64,000 nt of DNA from Litchfieldia stipae (GCF_014837155.1 NZ_JACYHA010000002.1:1-64000), one strand, 5' to 3'; counted from the stretch's first letter, positions 8,752 to 16,042 are shown. Numbers and translations are program-made. Notes: generated from the letters alone by a model not told the origin.

Positions 8752-8780
8752 AGCCTGGCATGATTTGAGCCAGGCTTTTC
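8752..8780 (+). terminator. Terminator after DUF2933 gene
   Basis: AGCCTGGC (8752-8759) pairs with GCCAGGCT (8769-8776), followed by TTTC. Confidence 0.8.
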
Positions 8781-8784
8781 TTTG

Positions 8785-8962
8785 TTTTGTAAGGCACTTT
8801 TCTGAAAGATTGTTGCTATTAGGGTACCTTTTATTAAGACTGTATTTTGAATCAAACAAAATAAAGGATAGTTTCGGAAGAAAAGATGCCACTATACATG
8901 GTTTAATACTGATTTCTATGTACGCTTAAAGCAACAAAGTTTGTGAAAACAGCCTTTTGTAA
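8785..8962. repeat. MITE copy with perfect 8-bp target duplication (AT-rich variant)
   Basis: The element proper is 8793-8954 (162 bp). It starts GGCACTTTTCTG...TTGTTGCT and ends AGCAAC...GTGAAAACAGCC, imperfect terminal inverted repeats of about 25 bp. The flanks are identical: TTTTGTAA at 8785-8792 and 8955-8962. It shares its ends with the copies at 35844 and 39994 but lacks their GC-rich core. It is non-coding and lies between the DUF2933 terminator and the thioredoxin-like gene. Confidence 0.75.
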
Positions 8963-9172
8963 AGTTGAAAACAACATATACATCTCAGTCTGTTTGTACC
9001 CAATAAGTAGAATTCATAATTAATGCCTAACCAAGTAATAGCAAATTAATAAATAATCTACCAATATAATTAGATATAATATTTACGTCTCTGTTCACAA
9101 AACTTCCTTTTTATATCAACGATATCTGCACATATTTTTGTAATGATAGTATCCAACGAGGAGGTGTGTAAA

Positions 9173-9634
9173 ATGAAAAAGGTAGTTTTGTATTTTGGGG
9201 CTGTTGTCATGTTGTTCGTGGCCATTTTCGTCATTAATAATAATAATGGTAAAGAAACTGAGTCGCAAACACTAGCAAGTAATCAGGATTTTGTTGGAGA
9301 TGAAAATTACAATATTGAAGAAGACTTAGACGTGCCTAAAGTAATCTTTGTTTATTCAGATCCGACACCGCATCACCCACAGGGTTGAGGAACTTGTGAA
9401 GCTCAGAAGCCCGTGATGGCTTCTTTAAAAGAGAAATATGGAGAAAAAGTAAAATTCTATTTTGTTGAATATAATCGGGAAGATGCAATTCCGGTTATCG
9501 AGAAGTTTAACATTCAATCACACCCAGAAACATTTATTTTGGATGAAAATGATGAGCTAATTTTCAGGATGGAAGGTCTTACTAAGAGTGAAAAGCAACT
9601 AGGAAAAGAAATAGAGAAAGCTTTAGGAAATTAA
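9173..9634 (+). CDS. Membrane-anchored thioredoxin-like protein with in-frame TGA at the redox centre (candidate selenoprotein)
   Basis: Read through the TGA at 9386-9388, the gene encodes 153 residues in one uninterrupted frame. There is an N-terminal hydrophobic anchor (residues 3-21), an acidic linker, strand VPKVIFVYS, then HHPQG-U-GTC with the TGA as residue 72 and Cys75, i.e. U-x-x-C in place of the thioredoxin CxxC. The fold continues (KFYFVEYNRED) with a cis-Pro-like loop SHPETFILDEN. Start: ATG 9173 after GAGGAGGTG. A perfect hairpin begins 17 bases past the TGA. I infer selenocysteine insertion, giving an extracytoplasmic thiol/selenol oxidoreductase, perhaps reduced by the CcdA-like protein at 10744. 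The alternative is a nonsense mutation of the first Cys. No Sec machinery is encoded in this window. Confidence 0.7.
9386..9424 (+). other. UGA plus SECIS-like hairpin
   Basis: TGA is at 9386-9388. AGAAGCC (9405-9411) pairs perfectly with GGCTTCT (9418-9424), enclosing the 6-nt loop CGTGAT. The loop starts 23 bases after the TGA and has a G at its second position. These values fit the general form of bacterial SECIS elements: a stem-loop just inside the coding region, an apical loop roughly 16-37 nt from UGA, and G among the first loop bases. Confidence 0.55.
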
Positions 9635-9648
9635 TCTTTTTAGATTAC

Positions 9649-9674
9649 AGGTGATTGATCAGTATCAGTCACCT
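9649..9674 (+). terminator. Hairpin after thioredoxin-like gene
   Basis: AGGTGATTGAT pairs with ATCAGTCACCT with one G-U pair; the following CGTTTATTAT is only weakly T-rich. Confidence 0.5.
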
Positions 9675-9694
9675 CGTTTATTATGTAAAAAAAT

Positions 9695-9725
9695 AAAAAG
9701 GATTGAGGACCAATCCTTTTTATTT
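9695..9725. terminator. Bidirectional terminator
   Basis: AAAAAGGATTG (9695-9705) pairs perfectly with CAATCCTTTTT (9711-9721). It lies between convergent genes and serves both strands. Confidence 0.85.
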
Positions 9726-9731
9726 CTAAAT

Positions 9732-9854
9732 CTATCTATTTTTTCTTAATGCTAGATTTACAGAAGCATACACCACGATTCCAATCACGACTAGGTTTAG
9801 TATCCACCCTAGAAGTCCATAACCCACCATGCTAACGCCATGTACACCCATCAT
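9732..9854 (-). CDS. Small single-pass membrane protein
   Basis: A 40-residue open frame starting MMGVHGVSMVGYGLLGWILN, with a clear hydrophobic helix and the basic C-terminus LRKNR. The ATG (9852-9854) has AGGTGA 8 bases upstream, a convincing ribosome site. It sits 18 bases after the end of the secreted-protein gene at 9873-10115 and is likely co-transcribed with it. Family unknown; very small membrane proteins of this sort recur in metal-resistance clusters. Confidence 0.6.
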   Translation of the reverse strand: MMGVHGVSMVGYGLLGWILNLVVIGIVVYASVNLALRKNR

Positions 9855-9872
9855 TTAGGAATCACCTCATAT

Positions 9873-10115
9873 TTAAAGACTATTCATAATGTTTTCTGAA
9901 TTTCCATTTTGCATCATGCCACCTTCTCCATGGCAAGTGTCGTACATTTCTTTTAATTCTTTTGTTGATAAATCAGGATGCATTTCTTCCATATAAGGCT
10001 TCATTTGTCCGAAGTTTAGTAGTCCCTCCCCGTTTCCGTTAGCCTGAGCATAAGTAAATGTTCCTGCTCCTAAGATAAATGCTGCACTTAAAATACCTAT
10101 CACTGCTTTTTTCAT
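9873..10115 (-). CDS. Small secreted protein of unknown function
   Basis: An 80-residue protein with a signal peptide (MKKAVIGILSAAFILGAGTF followed by TYAQA, likely cleaved after AQA). The mature part includes MEEMHPDLSTKELKEMYDTC and a Met/His/Gly-rich tail (CHGEGGMMQNGNSE), which could bind copper through Met, His and Cys. The ATG at 10113-10115 is preferred because AAAGGAG precedes it at good distance; the ATG at 10122-10124 overlaps the ribosome site. Tandem 11-bp repeats lie 47-79 bp upstream. Confidence 0.7.
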   Translation of the reverse strand: MKKAVIGILSAAFILGAGTFTYAQANGNGEGLLNFGQMKPYMEEMHPDLSTKELKEMYDTCHGEGGMMQNGNSENIMNSL

Positions 10116-10161
10116 TTCTAACATCTCCTTTCATGATTTTATCTTACCTCTCAGGAATGAA

Positions 10162-10194
10162 GAACTTGTGGAGAACTTATGTGGAATTTATGAA
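10162..10194 (-). promoter_or_regulatory. Three tandem 11-bp repeats upstream of the secreted-protein gene
   Basis: On the plus strand: GAACTTGTGGA (10162-10172), GAACTTATGTG (10173-10183), GAATTTATGAA (10184-10194), then a partial GATTTCC. Read on the gene's strand, the unit is close to the TTCACAATTTC/TACACATTTAT pair before the CcdA-like gene. Consistent with OmpR-family binding; the regulator is inferred. Confidence 0.5.
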
Positions 10195-10266
10195 GATTTC
10201 CTTTTCCATTCTTCAATAATTATAAGATACAAATCTTTAACAACAACCCCACATAAATTAATCCAT

Positions 10267-10441
10267 ATTGACTTAGTATCAACTAATTATATGGTTAAGG
10301 CTGTTGCAGGAGAAACGATATAATATTGAATTCATTGCAAATAACCCTGGAATATGGCCATTGAATGGTACAAAGCCATTCCATAAAACAAATAATGGCG
10401 TTTCACCTGGTGGAATGCTTACGCGCCTAAAATACCTTTGA
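10267..10441 (+). pseudogene. Remnant of a multicopper oxidase C-terminus
   Basis: One frame gives IDLVSTNYMVKAVAGETI up to a stop. After a one-base frame change, EFIANNPGIWPLNGTKPFHK and then TNNGVSPGGMLTRLKYL run to a TGA at 10439-10441. The order ...NPGxW-PL-[HCH]-K-x-x-H...GGM-LTxLKY is that of multicopper oxidase C-terminal copper sites, but the HCH that should follow PL reads NGT. There is no N-terminal part or start. It is therefore a frameshifted, site-ablated fragment left by deletion. It shows the island once carried a copper oxidase. Confidence 0.7.
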
Positions 10442-10482
10442 ATACATGAAGGAGCCAGTTATTATTAGTAAAATAGCAATAA

Positions 10483-10510
10483 GGCAACGGTTCTACGTTG
10501 TCTTTTTTTG
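10483..10510 (+). terminator. Terminator after the oxidase remnant
   Basis: GGCAACG pairs with CGTTGTC (one G-U) and TTTTTTT follows. Probably the original terminator of the lost oxidase gene. Confidence 0.65.
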
Positions 10511-10637
10511 CTGTTGTATGTGTTCAGCGTTATTTTCTAAGTAGTCATATAGACTTACGTTTTTTTATCCCAACTAAACTCCACAATACATTACCTTTGT
10601 AATCTACTTATAGTGTAACCCATTTTTTCTATTCATC

Positions 10638-10659
10638 TTCACAATTTCTACACATTTAT
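10638..10659 (+). promoter_or_regulatory. 11-bp direct repeat upstream of the CcdA-like gene
   Basis: TTCACAATTTC is followed immediately by TACACATTTAT. It matches 16 of 20 positions of the pair at 5562-5583 before the two-component operon. Confidence 0.4.
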
Positions 10660-10743
10660 ATGGTAGTATAATTGATTGTGAATAGTGGGTTATTGTAGTT
10701 TAGTAGAGACGAATGATATAGAGAAGACTAGGAGTGGTGTAAC

Positions 10744-11475
10744 ATGTATCAACTTTTATCCAAGATAAGTAATATACTGAGTGAGCCATTTATGAATATG
10801 TTCTACACTGTAGATGGCTTACCAATGCTTGCGGCATTGTTGCTAGGTCTTGTCGGTTCATTGGTTCCGTGTCAGCTTACTGGCAATCTTGGAGCAATTA
10901 CCATTTATGGAAACAGTTCAATTCAGAAAAAGCTTGCCTGGGTTGAGGTCGGTTTCTTTATCATAGGGAAGATTGTTGTATTTTCAGGGTTAGGTTTTTT
11001 AGTTTGGTTATTGGGACAAGAATTCCGTGCAAATTTAACATTACTGTTTCCATGGGTGCGTAAAATGGTTGGTCCAATTTTAATTTTAATTGGATTCTAT
11101 TTAATGGGTTACTTTAAAATGAGATGGACTATTAAGTTAGGAGAAATACCTGACAGATTCATAAAAAAAGGGAAATTAGGCGCTTTTTTATTAGGGTTTA
11201 GCTTTTCATTAGGCTTTTGTCCAACAATGTTTGTTTTGTTTTTTGTAACATTAATTCCTTTAGTCTTATCCACATCTTATGGCGCAATTCTACCAAGTGT
11301 ATTTGCAATTGGGACCTCTATACCACTAATTATCGCCATTTTTCTAATCTGGTATTTTGACTTAGGGAGTATCTTTTTAAAGAAAAGTCGAAATGTAGGA
11401 ACGATTGTTCAAAAAAGTGCAGGTTCGTTTATGGTAGTGATTGGGGTGCTAGATACAATAACCTATTGGGGATAA
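10744..11475 (+). CDS. CcdA/DsbD-like transmembrane thiol-reductant transporter
   Basis: A 243-residue polytopic protein with about six hydrophobic segments. It has the paired cysteines expected of the CcdA/DsbD membrane domain: Cys43 in GSLVPCQLTG and Cys159 in LGFCPTMFVLFF, each next to Pro. Such proteins pass electrons from cytoplasmic thioredoxin across the membrane to extracytoplasmic thioredoxin-like proteins. The obvious partner here is the anchored UGTC/thioredoxin-like protein at 9173-9634. The start ATG 10744 follows TAGGAGTGG. The gene is followed 49 bp later by a lipoprotein gene. Confidence 0.8.
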   Translation: MYQLLSKISNILSEPFMNMFYTVDGLPMLAALLLGLVGSLVPCQLTGNLGAITIYGNSSIQKKLAWVEVGFFIIGKIVVFSGLGFLVWLLGQEFRANLTLLFPWVRKMVGPILILIGFYLMGYFKMRWTIKLGEIPDRFIKKGKLGAFLLGFSFSLGFCPTMFVLFFVTLIPLVLSTSYGAILPSVFAIGTSIPLIIAIFLIWYFDLGSIFLKKSRNVGTIVQKSAGSFMVVIGVLDTITYWG

Positions 11476-11524
11476 ATAACGATAATTCAATCATAAAAAT
11501 AGAAACTTTAGGAGTGACTTCACA

Positions 11525-12595
11525 ATGAAAAAACTAATTATCTTAATCAGTACAACTTTCTTATTATTCGGCTTTGCTGCATGCGGTCAGGTTGAGAATA
11601 GTGAGCAAGATCTATCAAATCAAGGAACAGGACAACCGGATCTAGAAAGTAAAAAAATGAATGAAGAAATAGAACCAACTGATAAAGAAACTGAGCAAAC
11701 AAGTGAAGATGGCGAACAGATCAATCAAGACTTGTCTCAATCTACTTCTAATATTGAAGAAGATCCTTATTTCGAGTCCTTTGAGGGTTCTATTGATCAT
11801 GTTCATGGATTAGGCTACGCTGGCAATCAAAATGCAATCTTTTTTGCAGCACATGATGGTTTGAAAATATTTACTAATGGTAAGTGGTATAAAACAAAAG
11901 CAGAAAATAATGATTATATGGGTTTTAATGCAGTAGAGAAAGGTTTCTTTTCTAGTGGTCATCCTGGTAAAGACTCAAGTCTCCCTAACCCATTTGGTGT
12001 TATGAGAAGCACAGATAATGGACAAACACTTGAAACTCTTGGATTGTTAGGTGAAACCGACTTTCATCTAATGGGAGTAGGTTATGAAACGAATTCAATT
12101 TATGCAATTCCACCAAATAATAATTCTGAAATGGAGGCGGGTGGATTATATGTTAGTGAAGATGATGCTAAATCTTGGAGAAAAGTAAAAGCTGAAAATC
12201 TAGGGGAAAACCTATTTCATCTAGCAGTACATCCAACAAAAGCAGAGATCGTTGCTGCAGCAGGGGAAGATGGAATTTATTTATCAGAGGATCGTGGAGA
12301 AACGTTTGAATTACTAACAAATGGATTCCAGGGTACAACGGTTTATTTTAGCGACGATGATCTTTGGTATGGTGGATTTAATGGAAAGGCAATATTAATG
12401 AAGAAATCAATTCTTGATGGCAGTGAAAAGGAAATCCCTTTACCAAAATTGGAACAGGATGCAGTCATGTATATGGCCCAAAATCCCAACAATGAAAATG
12501 AATTAGTCTTTGTTAGTTTTAATGGGGATATTTATAAATCAACTGACGATGCAAAAACGTGGACAACAATTGTGAAAAATGGAGTGATTCAATAG
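11525..12595 (+). CDS. F510_1955-type beta-propeller lipoprotein
   Basis: A 356-residue lipoprotein. The signal ends in the lipobox GFAAC (Cys20), followed by a long Glu/Gln/Ser/Thr-rich linker (about residues 21-80). Repeated BNR/sialidase-like blades follow, with motifs such as RSTDNGQT, VSEDDAKSW, LSEDRGETF and KSTDDAKTW. The IDHVHGLGY segment is characteristic of the F510_1955 family, often labelled glycosylhydrolase without proof. It resides on the outer face of the membrane. Its place after the CcdA-like gene suggests co-transcription. No catalytic residues can be asserted. Confidence 0.8.
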   Translation: MKKLIILISTTFLLFGFAACGQVENSEQDLSNQGTGQPDLESKKMNEEIEPTDKETEQTSEDGEQINQDLSQSTSNIEEDPYFESFEGSIDHVHGLGYAGNQNAIFFAAHDGLKIFTNGKWYKTKAENNDYMGFNAVEKGFFSSGHPGKDSSLPNPFGVMRSTDNGQTLETLGLLGETDFHLMGVGYETNSIYAIPPNNNSEMEAGGLYVSEDDAKSWRKVKAENLGENLFHLAVHPTKAEIVAAAGEDGIYLSEDRGETFELLTNGFQGTTVYFSDDDLWYGGFNGKAILMKKSILDGSEKEIPLPKLEQDAVMYMAQNPNNENELVFVSFNGDIYKSTDDAKTWTTIVKNGVIQ

Positions 12596-12774
12596 CTCAT
12601 AAACCAAAACAAGGGATTAACATGGTTTCCTTGCTCTATATCGAGCTGTTCGTTACACGTCTAATGCTTTAATGGTATTTTATTCTGCTAATTAAAAAAT
12701 CCCTTCATGATTAAATTATCAAGAGGGGTTATATAAAATAAGTAACTATGGAGCGTTTTTAAAATAAAAAATGA

Positions 12775-12815
12775 AAACACAGAGAACATCCTTCTAGGGT
12801 TTTCTGTGTTTTTCA
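12775..12815. terminator. Terminator for the Csp gene (both strands)
   Basis: AAAACACAGA (12775-12784) pairs with TCTGTGTTTT (12803-12812). It lies just downstream of the minus-strand gene ending at 12831. The 180 bp before it, back to 12596, contain no recognisable gene, only a weak hairpin near 12695-12730. Confidence 0.7.
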
Positions 12816-12830
12816 TTGTTAATGTAATAA

Positions 12831-13178
12831 TTACATAGAAGCCATTTTTCTGCATTCTTCTGCACACATACGGCAAATATCCGCACACTTTTGGCAGTGA
12901 TCATCCTTAAACATTGCACACTCTTCTGCACATTTTTCACAAATTTTCGCACATAATTCACAATGGTCTTTAGAAAATTGTCCATTCATTGACATCATTG
13001 AAACAGACATTTGGCACATCATTGCACACTCTACTAGTATGCTTACACAGTTTTTTCTTGCACTTAAATCTGGTTCATTTAGACATGCATTAAAGCATTC
13101 ATAACATGCTTGCGCACACTTTGTACAAGCATCAATACACGCTTGAAATTGATCATTGACATTTGCAACTACACCCAT
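12831..13178 (-). CDS. Four-helix-bundle copper storage protein (Csp/DUF326)
   Basis: A 115-residue protein with 19 cysteines, mostly in helical CxxxC and CxxC patterns (for example ACIDACTKCAQACYECFNAC and CELCAKICEKCAEECA). This is the hallmark of the cytosolic Csp3/DUF326 (YhjQ-type) copper-storage proteins, in which the bundle core binds many Cu(I) ions. There is no signal peptide, so it is cytoplasmic. The start ATG 13178 is preceded by TAGGAGG. It complements CopZ/CopA by buffering excess copper. Confidence 0.92.
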   Translation of the reverse strand: MGVVANVNDQFQACIDACTKCAQACYECFNACLNEPDLSARKNCVSILVECAMMCQMSVSMMSMNGQFSKDHCELCAKICEKCAEECAMFKDDHCQKCADICRMCAEECRKMASM

Positions 13179-13353
13179 ATTTAAACCTCCTAATAAGATT
13201 TATTAAACAAAAATATTATTTGAACTACAAACGAAATTATTCAAGGTTACACATAATAATTTAATAATACGGGGAGATTTTATACGAGAGCAATAAAACA
13301 ATGTAGTCATTTTCAGTGTCCATCTGTTATTAACTTATTATGAGGTGTGATAT

Positions 13354-14661
13354 ATGGTATTAAAGAGATTCAAGCAGCTTGACCGCTCTTTACTCATCCT
13401 GCTTATCGGAGTTTTGTTGACACATATTGGTACTTATATGGTTTTGCCAATGTTACCTATAATTTTGAAAACAGATGCTGGATTGAGCGTTGTACAAATA
13501 GGAACCATTCTTGCGAGTATTGCTATAGCTTTTCAAATTGGTAGCGTTGTAGGAGGGTTTTTGGCTGACCGAATTGGACGCAGATTTATCATTGCGTTGG
13601 GGGCTTTCATAACGGCAATTGGAATATCTGGCTTTGGTTTTATAGAAGGATATTTTTTGCTTGTTTTGATGGCGATTACAATGGGGATTGGGACTGGTTT
13701 AAATGCGCCCTCTACTAAAGCATCGATAGCGGCTCTGTCATCAAAGGATAATCAAACTACAGCTTTTTCGTTGAGAGGTATTGCAGCAAATATAGGTACA
13801 GCTATTGCTGGATTAGTTGTATTCTTTTTAGTAACAGGTGCTTCGAATCTCATTTTTTGGATAGCCGGAATCATCTATTTAATCGTTGCCATAAAAAGTT
13901 GGATTTTGCTCCCGAAAAATTGTGGAGATGCTCCTTGTCCTACCATCCCTGCAGGTGCTTATAAGGAAGTTTTTAAAAATAAACCATTTATCGTATTTAG
14001 TATTGCAAGTATCTTCATATGGGCACTATACGCCCAATTATCACTTGCATTACCCCTTAGAGCAACAGTTGTTCTTTCGGAGCCAAAGAATGTAGCATTA
14101 ATATGGACCATCAATAGTGTGATTGTAATTTTAGCTCAAAGCTTTATTACTAAAAGAATAATTGAACGAGTTCAACCACTTTCCGCCCTTGGTGCAGGAG
14201 TATTATTTATTGCAGCAGGTATAGCATCCCTTTATTTTTCCCAATCATTTTTTCACTTAGCTATAAGTGCCGCTATTTTCGTAATTGGAGAGATGTTGAT
14301 ATTACCAACAATAGACAGTACCATTTCTCAACTTTCGAAAGCTGAATTGATTGGTCTCTTTTTCGCCCTTTCGAATGTGGTGTCAGGTTTAGGGGAAGCA
14401 GGAGGTAAATCAATAGGAGGCGGATTGTTGGAATCAGGAGGAAAACTTCCGTGGTTTATTTTTGGTGGGACTGGAATCATCTTATTCATAATGATCATGC
14501 TGTTAAAAAAATGGGAACCACTTAAAACATCTTTAGAGAGATCTGCAAGAAAAGAGAATAAGCCGAAACATGCGCCTAGCATGCCAGTAGAACCACCTCA
14601 GCATCGAACCCATCCATTATCCAGTTGGGAGCAAGAAATTTTCTTTCGTAAAAAAAACTAG
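13354..14661 (+). CDS. MFS transporter
   Basis: A 435-residue polytopic protein with about 12 hydrophobic segments and the major-facilitator motif A (GGFLADRIGRR) in the first cytoplasmic loop. The C-terminal tail is hydrophilic and carries HAPSMPVEPPQHRTHP. It probably exports a small molecule or metal complex by proton exchange; the substrate is unknown. The start ATG 13354 follows GAGGTG. It is followed 22 bp later by a His-rich protein gene, so the two may be co-transcribed. Confidence 0.85.
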   Translation: MVLKRFKQLDRSLLILLIGVLLTHIGTYMVLPMLPIILKTDAGLSVVQIGTILASIAIAFQIGSVVGGFLADRIGRRFIIALGAFITAIGISGFGFIEGYFLLVLMAITMGIGTGLNAPSTKASIAALSSKDNQTTAFSLRGIAANIGTAIAGLVVFFLVTGASNLIFWIAGIIYLIVAIKSWILLPKNCGDAPCPTIPAGAYKEVFKNKPFIVFSIASIFIWALYAQLSLALPLRATVVLSEPKNVALIWTINSVIVILAQSFITKRIIERVQPLSALGAGVLFIAAGIASLYFSQSFFHLAISAAIFVIGEMLILPTIDSTISQLSKAELIGLFFALSNVVSGLGEAGGKSIGGGLLESGGKLPWFIFGGTGIILFIMIMLLKKWEPLKTSLERSARKENKPKHAPSMPVEPPQHRTHPLSSWEQEIFFRKKN

Positions 14662-14683
14662 AACTGAATAAGGAGCGATTGCA

Positions 14684-15388
14684 TTGCAAAATCATTCTGA
14701 GCATTCCAATCACCATCAACAACATCAAGGTCATAATATGAACAAGTTTGAGAGTGAAGTAGAGGTATCGGTTTCATATGAGGATAAATATTTAAGAATT
14801 AAATTGAAGGATACGGAGGGGAATATTCCTTTACTTGAAGAAACACATGAAAAAATGATGCATTTGATAGTTGTTAGTAATGACTTAAAAGAATTTTATC
14901 ATCTCCATCCGACACAAGAAGGTAATGAGTTTCATACTGATATTTCTTTGTCCTATTCTTCTTATACAGCCTTTGTAGATATAAACCCAAAAGGGAAAAA
15001 TTATGTTATTAAACCAATACGATTAGAGATAAACAAAAATTCATCCCCTTTTATGGGTCTAGCAAAACCACTAGAAAAAGATCAAAACCTAATAAAGGAA
15101 ATAGGTGGGAAGACAGTAGAACTAATAACTGATCCACTTAAAGTAGATGAAGAGGTCACGTTAGAATTCACCATTTCTAATGGAACACCCGAACCCTATT
15201 TAGGTGCACTAGGTCACGTTGTAATTATTGATCAAGCTGTAGAGCAATTTATTCATGTGCATCCCGTTTCAGTTCATGATACAATTTTTAATACTCAATT
15301 TGAAAAGTCCGGCTTATATAAATTGTGGGCCGAATTTAGATTCGGTATTCATGTACATGCTTATCCTTTCGTTTTTGAAGTAAAATAA
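14684..15388 (+). CDS. His-rich protein with immunoglobulin-like domains, probably metal-linked
   Basis: A 234-residue protein starting at TTG 14684 after AAGGAGCG. The N-terminus is strikingly His-rich (HSEHSNHHQQHQGHN). Two beta-rich halves follow with repeated metal-like motifs: EFYHLHP and QFIHVHP, and near the end GIHVHAYPF. No signal peptide is visible. The layout resembles copper-island proteins related to YtkA/FixH-like beta domains, but I cannot name the family firmly. It may bind or buffer copper. Confidence 0.6.
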   Translation: MQNHSEHSNHHQQHQGHNMNKFESEVEVSVSYEDKYLRIKLKDTEGNIPLLEETHEKMMHLIVVSNDLKEFYHLHPTQEGNEFHTDISLSYSSYTAFVDINPKGKNYVIKPIRLEINKNSSPFMGLAKPLEKDQNLIKEIGGKTVELITDPLKVDEEVTLEFTISNGTPEPYLGALGHVVIIDQAVEQFIHVHPVSVHDTIFNTQFEKSGLYKLWAEFRFGIHVHAYPFVFEVK

Positions 15389-15535
15389 TCTTCATTTACT
15401 CATCCCAAGGTCTTTGTCGCTTAGTGGACAAAGGGGCATTGATCTAAAATGTAATGTACCCAAATGTTGACACGAAACAAAGTCATCTGCTTCACAGTAC
15501 AACGATACTTGTAACTAAATAACGACAATGAGGCG

Positions 15536-15570
15536 GACGATTACATAAAAGGTGATCGTCTTTATTATTT
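15536..15570 (+). terminator. Terminator-like hairpin
   Basis: GACGATTAC pairs with GTGATCGTC (one G-U), followed by TTTATTATTT. Between 15389 and 15655 nothing else gene-like is seen, apart from a CTTTGTC/GACAAAG hairpin near 15408-15428. Confidence 0.55.
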
Positions 15571-15655
15571 AATCTATATTGTGAACTATGAAGGGAAGAA
15601 GGATAATAAATAAAGATAAAATAAGATAGTTAGGGAAAGGAGTTGGGGGATATAC

Positions 15656-16021
15656 ATGATTTCTAGAGAAGATGCACTTTATTATGTAGAAATGTTGGGA
15701 AATGAAAGGATACATAAAACTAAGCGATACTATAAGTTATTAAATGATAGAGAATCTTTTGATTATAAGAGGATTATCAATGTCTATCTTGAACATAAAA
15801 ATTATTTATCGGAGAGAGAAAAATTTGTCTTGGTTTCTATTTATGGGGTTAAAGAAAAACCTATGAAACTAAGAGAAGTAGGTGCTATGTTAGAACTTAC
15901 ACCTGAAAGAATAAGAGAACTAATACAAAAAGGTGAAAGGAGAATAACAACGATATTACTTAGTAAATATAAGATTGATAAAAAGTGCATTAATAATACA
16001 AAGATTATAAAAGATAGATAA
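15656..16021 (+). CDS. Small sigma-factor region-4-like HTH protein
   Basis: A 121-residue basic protein. Residues about 50-97 (LSEREKFVLVSIYG, then REVGAMLELTPERIRELIQK and GERRI) match the helix-turn-helix of sigma-70 region 4, which binds -35 elements. Region 2 is absent, so it is not a complete sigma factor. It may be an orphan regulator or a remnant on an accessory element. A GGAG ribosome site precedes ATG 15656. Neighbouring genes are degraded, which fits an old mobile region. Confidence 0.6.
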   Translation: MISREDALYYVEMLGNERIHKTKRYYKLLNDRESFDYKRIINVYLEHKNYLSEREKFVLVSIYGVKEKPMKLREVGAMLELTPERIRELIQKGERRITTILLSKYKIDKKCINNTKIIKDR

Positions 16022-16042
16022 CCGTTAATTCGAAAGAACAAG

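Noticed and set aside
8481-8855. Long minus-strand open frame across the DUF2933 gene
   Set aside because: It runs through the DUF2933 terminator and into the MITE, and it is the complement of a better-supported gene.
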